A stretch of 64,000 nt of DNA, from assembly GCF_000972845.2 (NCBI RefSeq), contig NC_040027.1:10717760-10781759 (forward strand), given 5' to 3'. Numbering within the stretch: position 1 is the first letter of the stretch; every line of letters starts with the position of its first letter. The notes below the pieces were generated by a model, which was not told the DNA's origin, did no database searches, and saw only the letters and a list, made by a program, of their open reading frames with translations. This stretch comes from Larimichthys crocea (lineage: Eukaryota; Chordata; Actinopteri; Sciaenidae). This document shows, in pieces, positions 63,977-64,000 of this stretch. The translations under genes were made by a program, and so were the position numbers.

Positions 63977-64000
63977 CATGTGGAACGATAAGAGACTAAT

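Larger units (their letters stand above)
1..64000 (-). other. nos1ap: nos1ap gene body (internal part, both ends off window)
   Basis: All five supported exons lie on the minus strand in the order expected for NOS1AP, and their phases fit across introns of 12.7, 6.5, 15.2 and 11.6 kb. NOS1AP (CAPON) is a cytosolic adaptor. Its PTB domain binds partners such as Dexras1 and synapsins, its middle region binds Scribble, and its C-terminal PDZ ligand binds neuronal NOS; these roles are established for mammals. The exon encoding the residues just before [12 protein letters not shown] (ending around DPIYR in human) was not found in 48742-64000, and the exon following the coiled coil was not found in 1-2009. 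Promoter, start codon, stop codon and polyadenylation site are therefore outside. If the human ten-exon plan holds, these are exons 5 to 9. Whether the gene is the a or b teleost copy is undecided. Confidence 0.9.
48742..64000 (-). other. partial intron 5' of the PTB-strand exon
   Basis: At least 15.3 kb lies upstream of the first exon found. I looked on the minus strand for the exon that should end near DPIYR and did not find it. Contents: (GTG)n at 48924-48950, a TATCAGAATCAGTAT-type repeat at 50125-50225, a MITE at 52135-52269, a MITE at 53930-54167, a CA array at 55022-55071, a hAT-like MITE at 55638-56192, a SINE at 59497-59640, (GAAA)n at 61253-61316, a Tc1/mariner relic at 61655-62165 and a dispersed repeat at 63686-63976. 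Confidence 0.8.

Noticed and set aside
1..64000. CRISPR arrays, operons or phage-like modules
   Set aside because: No evenly spaced direct repeats with unique spacers, no tightly packed ORFs and no Shine-Dalgarno spacing. The sequence is plainly vertebrate intronic DNA.

Overview
The window is non-coding-rich vertebrate DNA from a ray-finned fish, most likely a percomorph teleost. The basis is widely spaced exons with GT-AG borders, AT-leaning introns, many microsatellites, and several repeat families that I recognise as typical of teleosts: tRNA-derived SINEs, L2-like LINE remnants, Tc1/mariner relics and hAT-like MITEs. There are no operons, no CRISPR array and no prokaryotic genes.

One gene can be supported. 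Five exons on the minus strand encode the middle of NOS1AP (CAPON), the nitric oxide synthase 1 adaptor protein. In transcript order they are 48741-48633, 35896-35758, 29290-29118, 13960-13799 and 2175-2010. Reading phases agree at all four internal junctions, giving about 249 continuous codons: the C-terminal half of the PTB domain, an acidic linker, a poly-Q segment and a coiled coil. I found neither the first exons (start codon, N-terminal PTB half) nor the last exon (C-terminal tail with the nNOS PDZ ligand). The gene therefore appears to run past both edges, and the whole window is probably gene body. I cannot tell which teleost co-orthologue (nos1apa or nos1apb) this is.

Layout: 1-2009, partial intron with a SINE and an unexplained 111-codon ORF; 2010-2175, coiled-coil exon; 2176-13798, intron with two copies of a TGCAGC-ended MITE; 13799-13960, poly-Q exon; 13961-29117, intron with a TTAAAGG MITE, a (CA)n array and a SINE 68 bp from the next exon; 29118-29290, acidic linker exon; 29291-35757, intron with an L2-like 3' end, a perfect 45-bp tandem duplication and a G-quadruplex candidate; 35758-35896, PTB C-terminal helix exon; 35897-48632, intron with an antisense LINE, a 42-bp tandem duplication and MITEs; 48633-48741, PTB strand exon; 48742-64000, partial intron with a hAT-like MITE, a SINE, a (GAAA)n array and a Tc1/mariner relic.

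I found no convincing new biological system. The observations most worth a second look are the 111-codon intronic ORF next to the coiled-coil exon, the in-frame skippable poly-Q exon with a pure (CAG)6, and the clustering of related MITE copies within one gene. Family names for repeats, and comparisons with human NOS1AP, are from memory and were not searched.
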